Source of the DNA: Microcella daejeonensis
GTDB taxonomy: Bacteria; Actinomycetota; Actinomycetes; Actinomycetales; Microbacteriaceae
Assembly (NCBI RefSeq): GCF_026625045.1
Contig: NZ_CP113089.1
Coordinates: 1,488,001-1,552,000 of the forward strand
Direction of reading: 5' to 3'
DNA: 64,000 bases
Shown: piece by piece, positions 16,183 through 24,276 of the stretch
How positions within the stretch are numbered: position 1 is the stretch's first letter
Layout of the letters: the number at the start of each line of letters is the position of its first letter
Made by a program: the position numbers and the translations under genes
The notes under the pieces: generated by a model
The model's database searches: none
Seen by the model: the letters and a program-made list of their open reading frames with translations, nothing else
Told to the model about the DNA's origin: nothing

Positions 16183-17559
16183 TCAGTTCAGCGTGAACTC
16201 GACCGTGGTGGCGTTGCCGGCCACGTCGTAGGCGACGAGCGCGTTGGCGCCCACGACGGCGCCGAAGACGCCGGGCTCGATGAAGTTGACGTCGGACCAC
16301 TTGTTGTCGGTCAGGTCCTTCTCCACGCCGTTCAGCACGACGCGGTCGATCGAACCGGCGTCGTAGAGCTTGACGCTCACGAGGTCGTAGGTCGATCCGG
16401 TTGCTTGGGTGAAGCGCGCCTCGGGCTTGACGGTCACCGTCGGGGCGGTGGCGTCGATCGTGACGGGGACGGTGCGGGTCTGCGAGACGTTGCCGGCGGC
16501 ATCCTGCGCGTTGTACCGGATGAGGTACGTGCCATCGGGCAGCGAGACCGTCGCCGTGTGCGTGCCGCTGGCGCCGCTGACGGCCGTCTGCGTGCTCTTC
16601 ACGAGGGTCGAGCCCTGGTAGATGTTCGCCACGATGCGGCGCAGGGCCGTGTCATCAGTGGCGTCGACCTGCAGCGAGAGCGTCGAGAAGGGGCCCTTCG
16701 TGGTCGGGGTGACGAGGGTCGCCTCCGGCCTCGCGACGTCGGGGGCGGGCTCCAGGGTGATGGTGAAGGCCGGGTTCCAGAAGAAGTTCAGCACCTCGCT
16801 CGAGGAGTAGGAGTAGACGCCGTCGCGCTCGGTGACGGTGAAGGCGTTCACATCGCCCGCGGTGACCGAGGCGATGCGGGTGCCGGCAGGCGGGGTGAGG
16901 CGCACGCTGAGCTCGCCCGGCAGGTGGCGGATGTAGCCGCCGGCCTGGAACGCCTCGTAGGTGCCGGGCTGGAAGGAGTACTCGGTGGCCGGGTACCAGT
17001 CCTCGCCCGAGCCGAGCTCGAGGGCGACCCCGGAGACGGGGGCGCCCTCGGTGTCGACGACGTTCGCGACGCTGCGGAGGGCCGACATGCCGATCAGGCG
17101 CTCCTCGCCGTCCTCGTCGATCACGAGCTCGAGCACGCCCTGCTGGCCGAAGTACTCGGCGGAGGCGAGGCGGGTGATGTCGGCCGCGGAGGCGGCGCCC
17201 GTGGCGTCGAAGAGAACCTCGCCGGCGGGGCCGTTCGGGTAGCCCAGGTAGAGCGTCGCCGGTCCGGCCGGGATGTCGGCGAAGCGGTAGAGGCCGTCGT
17301 CGTCGGCGCTGCGGTAGTGCCGGGTGCCCTCGACATCGATCAGCTGCGCGGCGAGGGAGGTGTTGAGGGAGTCGATGTCGCCGTTCGGGGCGGTCTTGCT
17401 CGGGTCGAACAGGCCGTCGGCGTAGCGGTCGTCGAAGCGGGTGACGGTGAGGTCGCCGGTGGCGGCGTCGGGGGCGGGCTGCGCGGTCGCGGGCAGCGGT
17501 GCCGCGACCAGGAGGGCGGCGAGACCGACGGCGGCGCCGATCGTGGGGGTGAATCGCAT
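16183..17559 (-). CDS. Secreted Ig-like/SdrD-B-like repeat protein
   Basis: Protein of 458 aa with a clear signal peptide (hydrophobic residues 9-26, cleavage near ATAQ). The N-terminal part resembles SdrD B-type 'RFDDRYADGLFDPSKTAPNGDIDSL...LYRFADIPAG' surface repeats. The C-terminal part carries bacterial Ig-like 'ATDDTALRRI...DGTYLIRYNAQDAAGNVSQTRTVPVTIDATAPTV' modules. No sortase motif or membrane anchor is seen, so it is probably released or wall-associated by binding. The enzymatic role is unknown. It has no DosR-like box within 150 bp of its start. Confidence 0.75.
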   Translation of the reverse strand: MRFTPTIGAAVGLAALLVAAPLPATAQPAPDAATGDLTVTRFDDRYADGLFDPSKTAPNGDIDSLNTSLAAQLIDVEGTRHYRSADDDGLYRFADIPAGPATLYLGYPNGPAGEVLFDATGAASAADITRLASAEYFGQQGVLELVIDEDGEERLIGMSALRSVANVVDTEGAPVSGVALELGSGEDWYPATEYSFQPGTYEAFQAGGYIRHLPGELSVRLTPPAGTRIASVTAGDVNAFTVTERDGVYSYSSSEVLNFFWNPAFTITLEPAPDVARPEATLVTPTTKGPFSTLSLQVDATDDTALRRIVANIYQGSTLVKSTQTAVSGASGTHTATVSLPDGTYLIRYNAQDAAGNVSQTRTVPVTIDATAPTVTVKPEARFTQATGSTYDLVSVKLYDAGSIDRVVLNGVEKDLTDNKWSDVNFIEPGVFGAVVGANALVAYDVAGNATTVEFTLN

Positions 17560-17751
17560 CGGGGTGCTTCCTTACGGGGGATGAGAGGGAGGAGGGGGTG
17601 GGCCGGAGGCCCGACCCGGCACGACGCTAAGCGCCGGGAGGGCGCTCTTCGAGGGATGTTCGGGGATGTTCACCGAGCGGTCGCGGAGTCGTCACCGCCG
17701 CCCGACGGCCGGGCGCGTCGCCGCGGGCGCACCGCCGTCTGTTCCGGGTGC

Positions 17752-17765
17752 AGGACCTTCGTCAC
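17752..17765 (+). promoter_or_regulatory. DosR-like operator, box C
   Basis: AGGACCTTCGTCAC, 82 bp before ATG 17834. Over 12 of 14 bases plus the following CTG it matches box B, which serves the paralogous gene. The rest of the 17560-17833 gap shows no gene. Confidence 0.6.
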
Positions 17766-17833
17766 TGCCCATCGCCCTCCGATGGGGGCATCATCGCGCG
17801 GCGCGGCCATCCCGGCCGGCACGGAGGGTCGTC

Positions 17834-18307
17834 ATGTCTCGCCATCGAGTCGCCCGGTTCCTGCTGCTCGTCATCACCGGATCGGTCGCCGTCACCGCTG
17901 TCATCGGCGGCATCGCTCTCGCCGCCGGATCCCTCCGGCCCGCGGGACGATCGGTGGTCGTGCCCTCGCTGGAGCACCTGGAGGGTTCCCCCTTCGACTC
18001 GTACCTGCTGCCGGGGGTGCTGCTCGCGGGCATCGTGGGCGGTCTGCACGTGCTCGCCGTGACCGCGGTTCTCGCAGGGATGCGCCGGGCATCCCTCGCC
18101 GCCGCGATCGCGGGGTACGCGCTCGTGATCTGGATCGTGGTGCAGATGACGATCGTGCCGTCCGGACCGCTGCAGGTGATCTACGCCGCCGCAGGCCTCG
18201 CGGAGATTGGGCTCGCGCTGCTCGTGCTGGGCGTGGTCGGCCCCGAGGGCGGACCGCGTCGCCGCGGCGAGCCGGGTCGGGCGGCACTTCTGCGGCCTGC
18301 GCGCTGA
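17834..18307 (+). CDS. Four-helix membrane protein, DosR-like regulon (paralogue 2)
   Basis: Protein of 157 aa, paralogue of 14976-15461, with the same four hydrophobic segments and the conserved LEHLEGSPFDSYLLPG and IWIVVQMTIVP blocks. The C-terminal tail is Gly/Arg/Pro-rich. It has its own DosR-like box C and stands alone, without a flavodoxin partner. The ribosome-binding site GGAGGG precedes the ATG. Duplication of the gene together with its promoter is the simplest explanation. Confidence 0.72.
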   Translation: MSRHRVARFLLLVITGSVAVTAVIGGIALAAGSLRPAGRSVVVPSLEHLEGSPFDSYLLPGVLLAGIVGGLHVLAVTAVLAGMRRASLAAAIAGYALVIWIVVQMTIVPSGPLQVIYAAAGLAEIGLALLVLGVVGPEGGPRRRGEPGRAALLRPAR

Positions 18308-18320
18308 CCCGTTCGAGGAG

Positions 18321-18354
18321 CGGGCGCCGGCGGTCGGGGGGTCGCCGGCGCCCG
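18321..18354. terminator. Bidirectional terminator hairpin
   Basis: CGGGCGCCGGCG (18321-18332) pairs with CGCCGGCGCCCG (18343-18354), a 12-bp perfect stem with a 10-nt loop. It separates the convergent membrane-protein and BON genes. Confidence 0.68.
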
Positions 18355-18363
18355 TCGTCGTCG

Positions 18364-19032
18364 TCAGATGCTGACGGCGAGCCTGTTGTCGACCGCGGTC
18401 ACGTGCGGCGACGCCCATGCGGCCTGGGCGGCCTGCCGCCGCGCCGCCCACGATCGGACGGACCCGGTGAGCGTCACGGTCGTCCCCGTGACGGCGACGT
18501 GGATGCTGTCGGAATCCAGCAGGGCGTTGCGGGCGATGGCACGGGCGATCCGCTCACGGGCATCCGGTGCGGAGGGACGGGCGGTGAGGGTGACGCGGTT
18601 GTCGACGGAGAGCACGCCGGGGAGCACCTGCACGGCTCGACGGGCTGCTGCGCGCTGGTAGTCCCACTCGGCCTCGCCGATGAGGACCACGGCATGACCG
18701 TGCACCTCGGCTCTGATCGAGTCGGGCACGTTGACGGAGGTGCTGAGAGCTCGAGCGACCTCCTTCGCGACATCCGTCTCCGACACCGAACCTTGGGGGG
18801 AGGGGTGCACCGTGATGTCGTCGATGACGGTTCGAACCCCGCGGACCCGCTCCGTCGCGCGCAGAGCGGCGACCCGCTCGGAGAAGGTGCGCACCTCGCC
18901 GGAGAGCCGCACGGTGCCGTCGTCGACCGCCACGCCGATCGCGTCGGCATCGACGTCGGGAGTCCAGCGCAGCTCCTCCTGGACGAGGCCCTGGAGGTCG
19001 TGGTCGGTGCGGACTCGGGTCGTGGTGACCAT
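18364..19032 (-). CDS. Triple BON-domain protein
   Basis: Protein of 222 aa made of three BON domains: about residues 10-72 (VAVDDGTVRLSGEVRTFSERVAALR), 82-150 (AEVHGHAVVLIGEAEWDYQRAAARRAV) and 155-222 (VAVTGTTVTLTGSVRSWAARRQAAQAA). Each carries the glycine-containing 'V.L.G.V' core. BON proteins bind membranes or phospholipids and are stress-induced. There is no signal peptide, so it is probably cytoplasmic. Start ATG 19032 has GGAAGGG upstream. DosR-like box D lies about 80 bp before the start. Confidence 0.88.
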   Translation of the reverse strand: MVTTTRVRTDHDLQGLVQEELRWTPDVDADAIGVAVDDGTVRLSGEVRTFSERVAALRATERVRGVRTVIDDITVHPSPQGSVSETDVAKEVARALSTSVNVPDSIRAEVHGHAVVLIGEAEWDYQRAAARRAVQVLPGVLSVDNRVTLTARPSAPDARERIARAIARNALLDSDSIHVAVTGTTVTLTGSVRSWAARRQAAQAAWASPHVTAVDNRLAVSI

Positions 19033-19110
19033 GGGCGGATCCCTTCCTCGTGCCGTGTGCATCGCGCGACTGCGCGCCTCCATGCTCGCCGCGCGATCGG
19101 GGCCGCCGCA

Positions 19111-19125
19111 GGGGCGAAGGTCCTG
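19111..19125 (-). promoter_or_regulatory. DosR-like operator, box D
   Basis: Read on the minus strand this is CAGGACCTTCGCCCC, about 80 bp before the BON-protein start. It is paired with box E in the same divergent gap. Confidence 0.5.
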
Positions 19126-19170
19126 CGGGAGGGGGCGTCGCCGTCGGCGTCGGCCGGTGCGGCGCCTCGG

Positions 19171-19185
19171 GGGACCTTCGGCCTG
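19171..19185 (+). promoter_or_regulatory. DosR-like operator, box E
   Basis: GGGACCTTCGGCCTG, 86 bp before ATG 19257 of the 49-aa peptide. It is the only regulatory-looking element found for that small gene. Confidence 0.55.
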
Positions 19186-19256
19186 GAGCGCGGGCGCGGA
19201 GGCGACCGACGATGGTCACCCCGCCTTCCGACGGCGGCTCGACAGGGAAGGGCATC

Positions 19257-19406
19257 ATGAGCACCCGTACTCTCATCCGCACCGGCACCCGCACCGCGGC
19301 GACCCCCGCGTCGATCCGCGTCGTCATCGGACCGGCGGACATCGAGCTGCCCCCCACCGAGCCGATCGACCTCACCGCGCTCGCGGAGTCGATCGCGCGG
19401 ACCTGA
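19257..19406 (+). CDS. 49-aa peptide, DosR-like regulon candidate
   Basis: ATG 19257 follows the ribosome-binding site AGGGAAGGG and reads 49 residues. A basic Thr/Arg N-terminus (STRTLIRTGTRTAA) is followed by an acidic, proline-containing C-terminus (IELPPTEPIDLTALAESIA). There is no hydrophobic segment. It lies between the BON gene and the USP/two-component operon, with DosR-like box E upstream. The function is unknown; the arrangement supports a real gene. Confidence 0.55.
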   Translation: MSTRTLIRTGTRTAATPASIRVVIGPADIELPPTEPIDLTALAESIART

Positions 19407-19433
19407 GCCCATCGACCCCCGAGGAGTCGTCGG

Positions 19434-19940
19434 CTAGCGCTCGACGAGCGGGAGAGGCGCGGCGGCGCTCTCGTGCGATCGACGGCGAGCTCCGGCATCC
19501 GCCGCGCTGTGGACCACTAGGACGGGGCAGCGCGCGTGCTGCGCGACCGCCGTGCTGACCGAGCCGAGCAGCAGGCCGGCGACACCGCCGTGCCCGCGAC
19601 TGCCGACGACGATCATGGTCGCGGAGTCGCTCCGCCGGATGAGCTCCGGTGCGGCGGGGCCGGCCACGACGGCGCGGTGGAGATCGGAGGGCGGAGACCC
19701 CGCGAAGACCGTCTCGACGGCCTCGTCGAGGATGGCGGACGCATCCGCCTCGGGCGACCAGCCGGCGAGGGGCATCATCCCCGCGACGGCCACCGGGTAC
19801 TGCCACGCGGTGATCGCGAGGAGCGACGCGTCGAACGCCCGGGCGATCGTCGCACCGGTGCGCAGCGCTTCGAGCGAGGCGGGCGACCCGTCGACGCCGA
19901 TGACGACGGCGCCCGTCGCGGATGGTGCGTCGGATCGCAT
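19434..19940 (-). CDS. Universal stress protein (single UspA domain)
   Basis: Protein of 168 aa with one Usp domain (VVIGVDGSPASLEALRTGA at the start). The ATP-binding signature GSRGHGGVAGLLLGSVS (about residues 115-131) is complete, so it should be of the nucleotide-binding class. A basic tail follows. It starts 14 bp after the response-regulator stop and is the last gene of the USP-kinase-regulator-USP operon. Confidence 0.9.
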   Translation of the reverse strand: MRSDAPSATGAVVIGVDGSPASLEALRTGATIARAFDASLLAITAWQYPVAVAGMMPLAGWSPEADASAILDEAVETVFAGSPPSDLHRAVVAGPAAPELIRRSDSATMIVVGSRGHGGVAGLLLGSVSTAVAQHARCPVLVVHSAADAGARRRSHESAAAPLPLVER

Positions 19941-19954
19941 GGGGGATCTCCTTC

Positions 19955-20632
19955 TCATTCCGAACCGGCCGTCATCGGCGCGCCCGGCTGGTGATCGTGC
20001 AGACGATGCTCGGCCCCGTACACCGCGGCCTGCGTGCGACGCTCCATGCCGAGCTTCGCGAACAGGGCGCTGACGTAGTTCTTGACGGTCTTCTCCGCGA
20101 GACCGAGCCGGGCGCCGATCTCGCGATTGGTGAGCCCGTCGGTGATGAGGCGCAGCACCTGCTGCTCGCGAAGACCCAGGGCAGGCTCGGCGGCCGCGTC
20201 GTGCGCGGAGGGCGCCGGGTCGAGAGCCTGCACGGCGCGGCGGACGAGCTCGGGTGATTGCACCCGACGGTGCGAGGCCGCCGTGCGGATGGCGGTCACC
20301 AGCGATCGTCCGCGGATGTTCTTCAGGACGTAGCCGCTCGCCCCCGCCAGGATCGCGGAGCGCAGCGCGACGTCGTCGTCGTACGCGGTGAGGATGAGGC
20401 ACTCGGTCGAGGGCATCGTCGAACGGATCTCCCGGCAGAGGTCGACGCCGCTGCCGTCCGGCAGGCGGACGTCGAGCACGGCGACGTCCGGATGGGTCGC
20501 GTCGATGCGGCGCAGCGCCTCCTCGACGGAACCCGCCTCGCCGACGACCGCGAGGTCGGGCTCGGAGTCGACGAGGGCGGCGAGACCCGTGCGCACGATC
20601 TCGTGGTCGTCGACGAGGAAGACGCGGATCAT
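19955..20632 (-). CDS. DosR/DevR-like NarL-family response regulator
   Basis: Protein of 225 aa. The receiver domain has the acidic pair D8-D9, phosphoacceptor D54 (AVLDVRLPDG), T82 and K104, the same numbering as mycobacterial DosR. The C-terminal LuxR-type HTH contains LTNREIGARLGLAEKTVKNYVS (168-188) and AKLGMERRTQAAV, nearly identical to the DosR DNA-contact helix. It most likely binds the six GGGACCTTCG boxes of this region. Its start overlaps the histidine-kinase stop by 4 nt (ATGA). Hypoxia or redox control is inferred from the DosR and Streptomyces OsdR families. Confidence 0.92.
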   Translation of the reverse strand: MIRVFLVDDHEIVRTGLAALVDSEPDLAVVGEAGSVEEALRRIDATHPDVAVLDVRLPDGSGVDLCREIRSTMPSTECLILTAYDDDVALRSAILAGASGYVLKNIRGRSLVTAIRTAASHRRVQSPELVRRAVQALDPAPSAHDAAAEPALGLREQQVLRLITDGLTNREIGARLGLAEKTVKNYVSALFAKLGMERRTQAAVYGAEHRLHDHQPGAPMTAGSE

Positions 20633-22248
20633 GGCGCCCTCCTCGGGCGGATCGGCACGCTCCAGACCGCGATCCTGCCGTCCTCGGTCGACCGCACCGA
20701 GCTGCGGCCGCCGTGATGCCGTGCACGCGCGGCGAGCCGGGCGAGGCCGCGGCGAGCAGAGGCGGCCCTCAGCCCTCGTCCGTGGTCGTGCACCTCGAGG
20801 GAGACGAGCTCGTCCGAGGCGCTCACGCGAACCCGCACCCTCGTCGCATCGGCATGCCGATCGACGGAGCCCAGCAGGTCGCGAAGAGCGGCGACGAGGT
20901 CGTCGGCCAGCGCGGCATCGACGACCAGGTCGAGCGCGCCGTCGAAGGTGATGAGCGGGGGAGCGCGCCACCCGTCGCTCGCGTCGCTCACCACGGCGAG
21001 AAGACGGTCGCGCAGTCGGCGCCCCTCGCCCAACCCCGGGTCGCCGAGCGCGAAGACGATCGTGCGGATGTCCGCGATCACCTCGTCGATCACGGCGGCG
21101 TGCGCGTCCACGGTCGTGGCCGCGGCACCGGGCGACTCCTCCTGCAGAGCGAGGCCCATGCCGAAGAGCCGTTGGATGACGTCGTCGTGCATGTCGCGCA
21201 CGATGCGCGAGCGATCCCGCGACGTCGTGAGACGATGCCGGTCGTCGCGCGCGCGGACGAGCTGGAGAGCGACGCTCGCGTGCGCGGCGAACACGGAGGC
21301 CATCTCGAGATCCTCGGCCGTGAACCGCGTCGCACCGGGGGAGCGGGACACCGTCAGCACGCCGAGGGCGTCACCGCCCGCGCTGAGGGGGATCGCGATG
21401 GTCTGGCCGATATCGTCCCGCGCTCCGGCGATCGGGGGGTGAGGCGGGGACGGCGACTGGACGGGCCTCCGCAGGGCGAGCGCTCGGGCGCTCAGCGTTC
21501 CTGCGGAGGGGAAGGCGCGCCCGCGCATCCCGTCGGCACCGTCGCCGACCGCGGCCGCGAGAAGGAGCGTGCCCTCCTCCTGCGGAACGGCGACGGCCAC
21601 CAGCCGAGCATCCATGATCGCGGCGACGCGGTCGGCGATCAGATCGAGGGCCGAGCCGTCGGCGTCGTCGAGCAGCGCCGACATGACCTCGACCGTCGCC
21701 GCCCGCCAGGCTTCGCGGGCGCGGATCGATTCGTGCATCTGCGCACTCGCGACCGCCGCCCCCGCGGTCTCCGCGAGCGCCGTGAGGAGCGCTTCGTCGT
21801 CGTCGGTGAAGTAGTCGTCGTGGCTCTCGGCGAGCTGGAGGATCCCCGTCCATCCGGAGCGGAGGGGGATCGGGATGCTGAGGTGCGAGATCGTCGAGGG
21901 CTCCTGCGTCGCGAGGGCGGGCATCCTCTCGCAGGAGGGTTCGTCGGGGGCGCCGTCCTCGGGCGATGCGGACGCGACGCGTCCGACCCGGTTCGCGTCG
22001 ACCCCGATGCGGATATCGCGGTCGACGGTGCCGTCGGGAGCGATGAGGCGGAGCCCTCCGACGCGAGCGTCGACCGCCTGCATCGCCGAGGCGACGGTGC
22101 GATTGAGCACGACATCGAGGTCCAGCGACTCCATGATGGAGGCGGCTGCCGTCACGAGGCCGCGCAGACGCCGCTCGGCCGGCGTGGGCACCGCGACGTC
22201 GGGCCCGCCGGCGACGCGATCAGTTCGAACGGACGGCACCATGCTCAC
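20629..22248 (-). CDS. GAF-GAF histidine kinase (DevS/DosT-like, degenerate N-box)
   Basis: Protein of 539 aa: GAF-A about residues 35-172, GAF-B about 185-333, HisKA_3 with phosphoacceptor H354 (VRDMHDDVIQRLFGMGLALQ), then an HATPase domain. The architecture and H-box match DevS/DosT. Two departures are visible. The segment equivalent to the DevS heme-ligand region reads EPSTISHLSIPIPL, without the expected His-His-Pro-Pro, so heme binding is doubtful. The N-box reads RDLLGSVDRHA, where kinases normally have E...N...H, so Mg-ATP binding may be altered. Its stop overlaps the response-regulator start. Confidence 0.9.
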   Translation of the reverse strand: MSMVPSVRTDRVAGGPDVAVPTPAERRLRGLVTAAASIMESLDLDVVLNRTVASAMQAVDARVGGLRLIAPDGTVDRDIRIGVDANRVGRVASASPEDGAPDEPSCERMPALATQEPSTISHLSIPIPLRSGWTGILQLAESHDDYFTDDDEALLTALAETAGAAVASAQMHESIRAREAWRAATVEVMSALLDDADGSALDLIADRVAAIMDARLVAVAVPQEEGTLLLAAAVGDGADGMRGRAFPSAGTLSARALALRRPVQSPSPPHPPIAGARDDIGQTIAIPLSAGGDALGVLTVSRSPGATRFTAEDLEMASVFAAHASVALQLVRARDDRHRLTTSRDRSRIVRDMHDDVIQRLFGMGLALQEESPGAAATTVDAHAAVIDEVIADIRTIVFALGDPGLGEGRRLRDRLLAVVSDASDGWRAPPLITFDGALDLVVDAALADDLVAALRDLLGSVDRHADATRVRVRVSASDELVSLEVHDHGRGLRAASARRGLARLAARARHHGGRSSVRSTEDGRIAVWSVPIRPRRAP

Positions 22249-22298
22249 CTCCTCTCGGTGCGGCGCCTACGGCTGTCGAGCCTCGGCGGGGTGGGGGC

Positions 22299-23129
22299 TC
22301 ATCGCACGGGGGCGGCCGTGGGCACGACCCAGAGCGGCACGCGAACGATCGGCAGCAGGTCCTGCACGACCGACCCGAGGAACGCGCTCTCGAGCAGTCC
22401 GCGATGATGCGTTCCGATGACGAGCAGGGATGCCCGTGCCGCGGCCGAGATCAGGGCCGCGGTGGGGTTGTCCTGCACCAGGGCGCTCGTGACGACGAGC
22501 CCCTCGCGCTCCAGCCCGAGCCGCACGCGCGCGTCGTCGAGAAGGCGGCGGTGCGCGCTCTTCACCGTCGCCGGGAGGTCGAGGTACGCCTCGACGCCGT
22601 CCGTATCGGGTATCGACATCTGCCACGCGTGCACGAGGAGCAGCTCGACGCCCCTCGACGCGGCCTCGTCGGCGGCCAGCTCCAGCGCGGAGGAGGAGGA
22701 GCCGTCGTCATCGAGGCCGACGATGACCGGCCCGTGGCCGTTCTCCCAGTCGGAGGGCACGACGACCACGGGGGTCGCGGACTGCGCGACCGTGCGCGCG
22801 GGGCGCCATCCGGTGAGGGCCGACCTCATCGGGCGGCGGCGGTGGGCTCCGATCACCAGGAGGTCGCTCCCGCGGGCGGCGGCGAGCAGGGCGTCGGGAA
22901 CGCGTCCGGGGACCATGCGCGGGGTGACCGCGAGCGTCGGGGCGGCCGTCGTCAGGTACGCCGTCCCCTCGCGGAGCACGGGATCCTCCTCCGCGACGGA
23001 GATCGATTCCGCCGGCACCACCCGCACGAGCTCGACCGCGAAGCGCCGCCGCTCCGCCCGATCGGCGATCCAGTCGAGCGCGACGAAGGAGGCGTCGGTT
23101 CCGTCGAACCCGGCGACGACAGTGTCCAT
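22299..23129 (-). CDS. Tandem universal stress protein
   Basis: Protein of 276 aa with two Usp domains: residues about 1-133, with a weak ATP motif (GAHRRRPMRSALTGWRPARTVAQSATPVVVVP), and about 140-276, with GTHHRGLLESAFLGSVVQDLL (the second domain is also variant). It lies 50 bp upstream of the kinase gene. This mirrors the Mycobacterium Rv3134c-devR-devS order, where a USP heads the operon. DosR-like box F lies 70 bp before its start, consistent with autoregulation of the whole operon. Ribosome-binding site: GAGGTGG. Confidence 0.9.
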   Translation of the reverse strand: MDTVVAGFDGTDASFVALDWIADRAERRRFAVELVRVVPAESISVAEEDPVLREGTAYLTTAAPTLAVTPRMVPGRVPDALLAAARGSDLLVIGAHRRRPMRSALTGWRPARTVAQSATPVVVVPSDWENGHGPVIVGLDDDGSSSSALELAADEAASRGVELLLVHAWQMSIPDTDGVEAYLDLPATVKSAHRRLLDDARVRLGLEREGLVVTSALVQDNPTAALISAAARASLLVIGTHHRGLLESAFLGSVVQDLLPIVRVPLWVVPTAAPVR

Positions 23130-23198
23130 CGAGCCACCTCGTGTCTCTGCCGCTGTGCGCGGCGAGTGCGACGCTACGGCCGCCCGACGCGCGCCCGC

Positions 23199-23215
23199 CA
23201 GGACCGAAGGTCCTG
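23199..23215. promoter_or_regulatory. DosR-like operator, box F (fully palindromic)
   Basis: CAGGACC-GAA-GGTCCTG has perfect 7-bp arms and is the most symmetrical of the six boxes. It lies 70 bp before the tandem-USP start and 51 bp before the divergent DUF2332 gene. It is probably the autoregulatory site. Confidence 0.65.
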
Positions 23216-23265
23216 AATCCGCACGGGGCGTCGCCGGGGCCCGCGCTGCTCGGTAGCGTGTGGCC

Positions 23266-24234
23266 ATGACTACGGAGCTGGCGGCGATGTACCGGCGGTG
23301 GGCCGATGTCGAGACGGTCGGCAGCTCGCCGATCTACGAGGGGTGGGCGCGGGGCATCGCCGACGACCCCGAGCTGCTCGCGCGGATCGCCGTGCTGCCG
23401 CCGATCAAGCGCCAGCCGAACCTGCTCTTCGGTGCCGCGCGCTGGCTCGGCGCCGAGGCCGGCTCCTTCGCCGACTTCCGCGCGTGGGCGCTGCCGCGAT
23501 GGCCCCAGCTCGTCGAGGTCATGCTGGCGCGGGCGACGCAGACGAACGAGGCCGCGCGCTGCGCGGTGCTGCTGCCGGCGCTCGCCGCGATCGACGGGCC
23601 CATCGCGCTCATCGAGGTGGGGGCATCCGCCGGTCTCTGCCTGTACCCCGACCGCTACAGCTACCGCTTCACCACTTCCGACGGCGTGGTCGCCCTCGAT
23701 CCGCCGGACGGGCCGAGCCCCGTCGTCATCCCGTGCGCGATGGATGCCCCCGCGGTGCCCGCGCGCCTGCCCACGATCGTCTGGCGCGCCGGCCTCGACC
23801 TGTCCCCGAACGACGTGCGCGACGCGGGCACCCTGCGCTGGCTCGACGCCCTCATCTGGCCGGAGCACGAGGAGCGTCGCGCGCGACTGCACGCGGCGGC
23901 CGCCCTCGTCGCGCTCGATCCGCCCGAGATCGTCGCGGGGGATCTCGTGGACGACCTGGCCGCGCTCGTCGACCGGGCGCCCGCGGGCGCGCGCGTCGTC
24001 GTCATGCACAGCGCCGTGCTCATGTACCCGCCGCCGGAGCGCCGCGCGCAGTTCGTCGAGCTCGTCACCTCGCTGCCCGGGGTCACGTGGATCGCGAACG
24101 AGGGCGAGCACGTTCTGCCCTCGATCGCGGACCGGGTGACGGAGCCGGTCGAGGGCCGCTTCATCGTCTCGGTCGACGGAGCGCCGATCGGGCTCGCGGG
24201 GCCGCACGGGCAGAGCTACACGGCCCTGCGCTGA
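23266..24234 (+). CDS. DUF2332 family protein
   Basis: Protein of 322 aa. The conserved DUF2332 blocks are visible: SSPIYEGWARGIADDPELL, LPPIKRQPNLLFGAARWLG, QTNEAARCAVLLPAL and IEVGASAGLCLYPDRYSYRF. The last looks like a SAM-methyltransferase motif I (EVGASAGL). The C-terminal half continues the Rossmann-like pattern (VVMHSAVLMYPPPERR). It may be a methyltransferase-like enzyme of unknown substrate. It is divergent from the USP operon and shares its intergenic region. Confidence 0.85.
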   Translation: MTTELAAMYRRWADVETVGSSPIYEGWARGIADDPELLARIAVLPPIKRQPNLLFGAARWLGAEAGSFADFRAWALPRWPQLVEVMLARATQTNEAARCAVLLPALAAIDGPIALIEVGASAGLCLYPDRYSYRFTTSDGVVALDPPDGPSPVVIPCAMDAPAVPARLPTIVWRAGLDLSPNDVRDAGTLRWLDALIWPEHEERRARLHAAAALVALDPPEIVAGDLVDDLAALVDRAPAGARVVVMHSAVLMYPPPERRAQFVELVTSLPGVTWIANEGEHVLPSIADRVTEPVEGRFIVSVDGAPIGLAGPHGQSYTALR

Positions 24235-24276
24235 GGGCGCGCGCGGGCCGTGCGGGCCGTGCGGTCGGCGTGCGGG

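Noticed and set aside
18825..18845. T-arm-like GGTTCGAACCCC suggesting a tRNA
   Set aside because: No acceptor, D or anticodon arms can be built around it, and it lies in the coding sequence of the BON protein.
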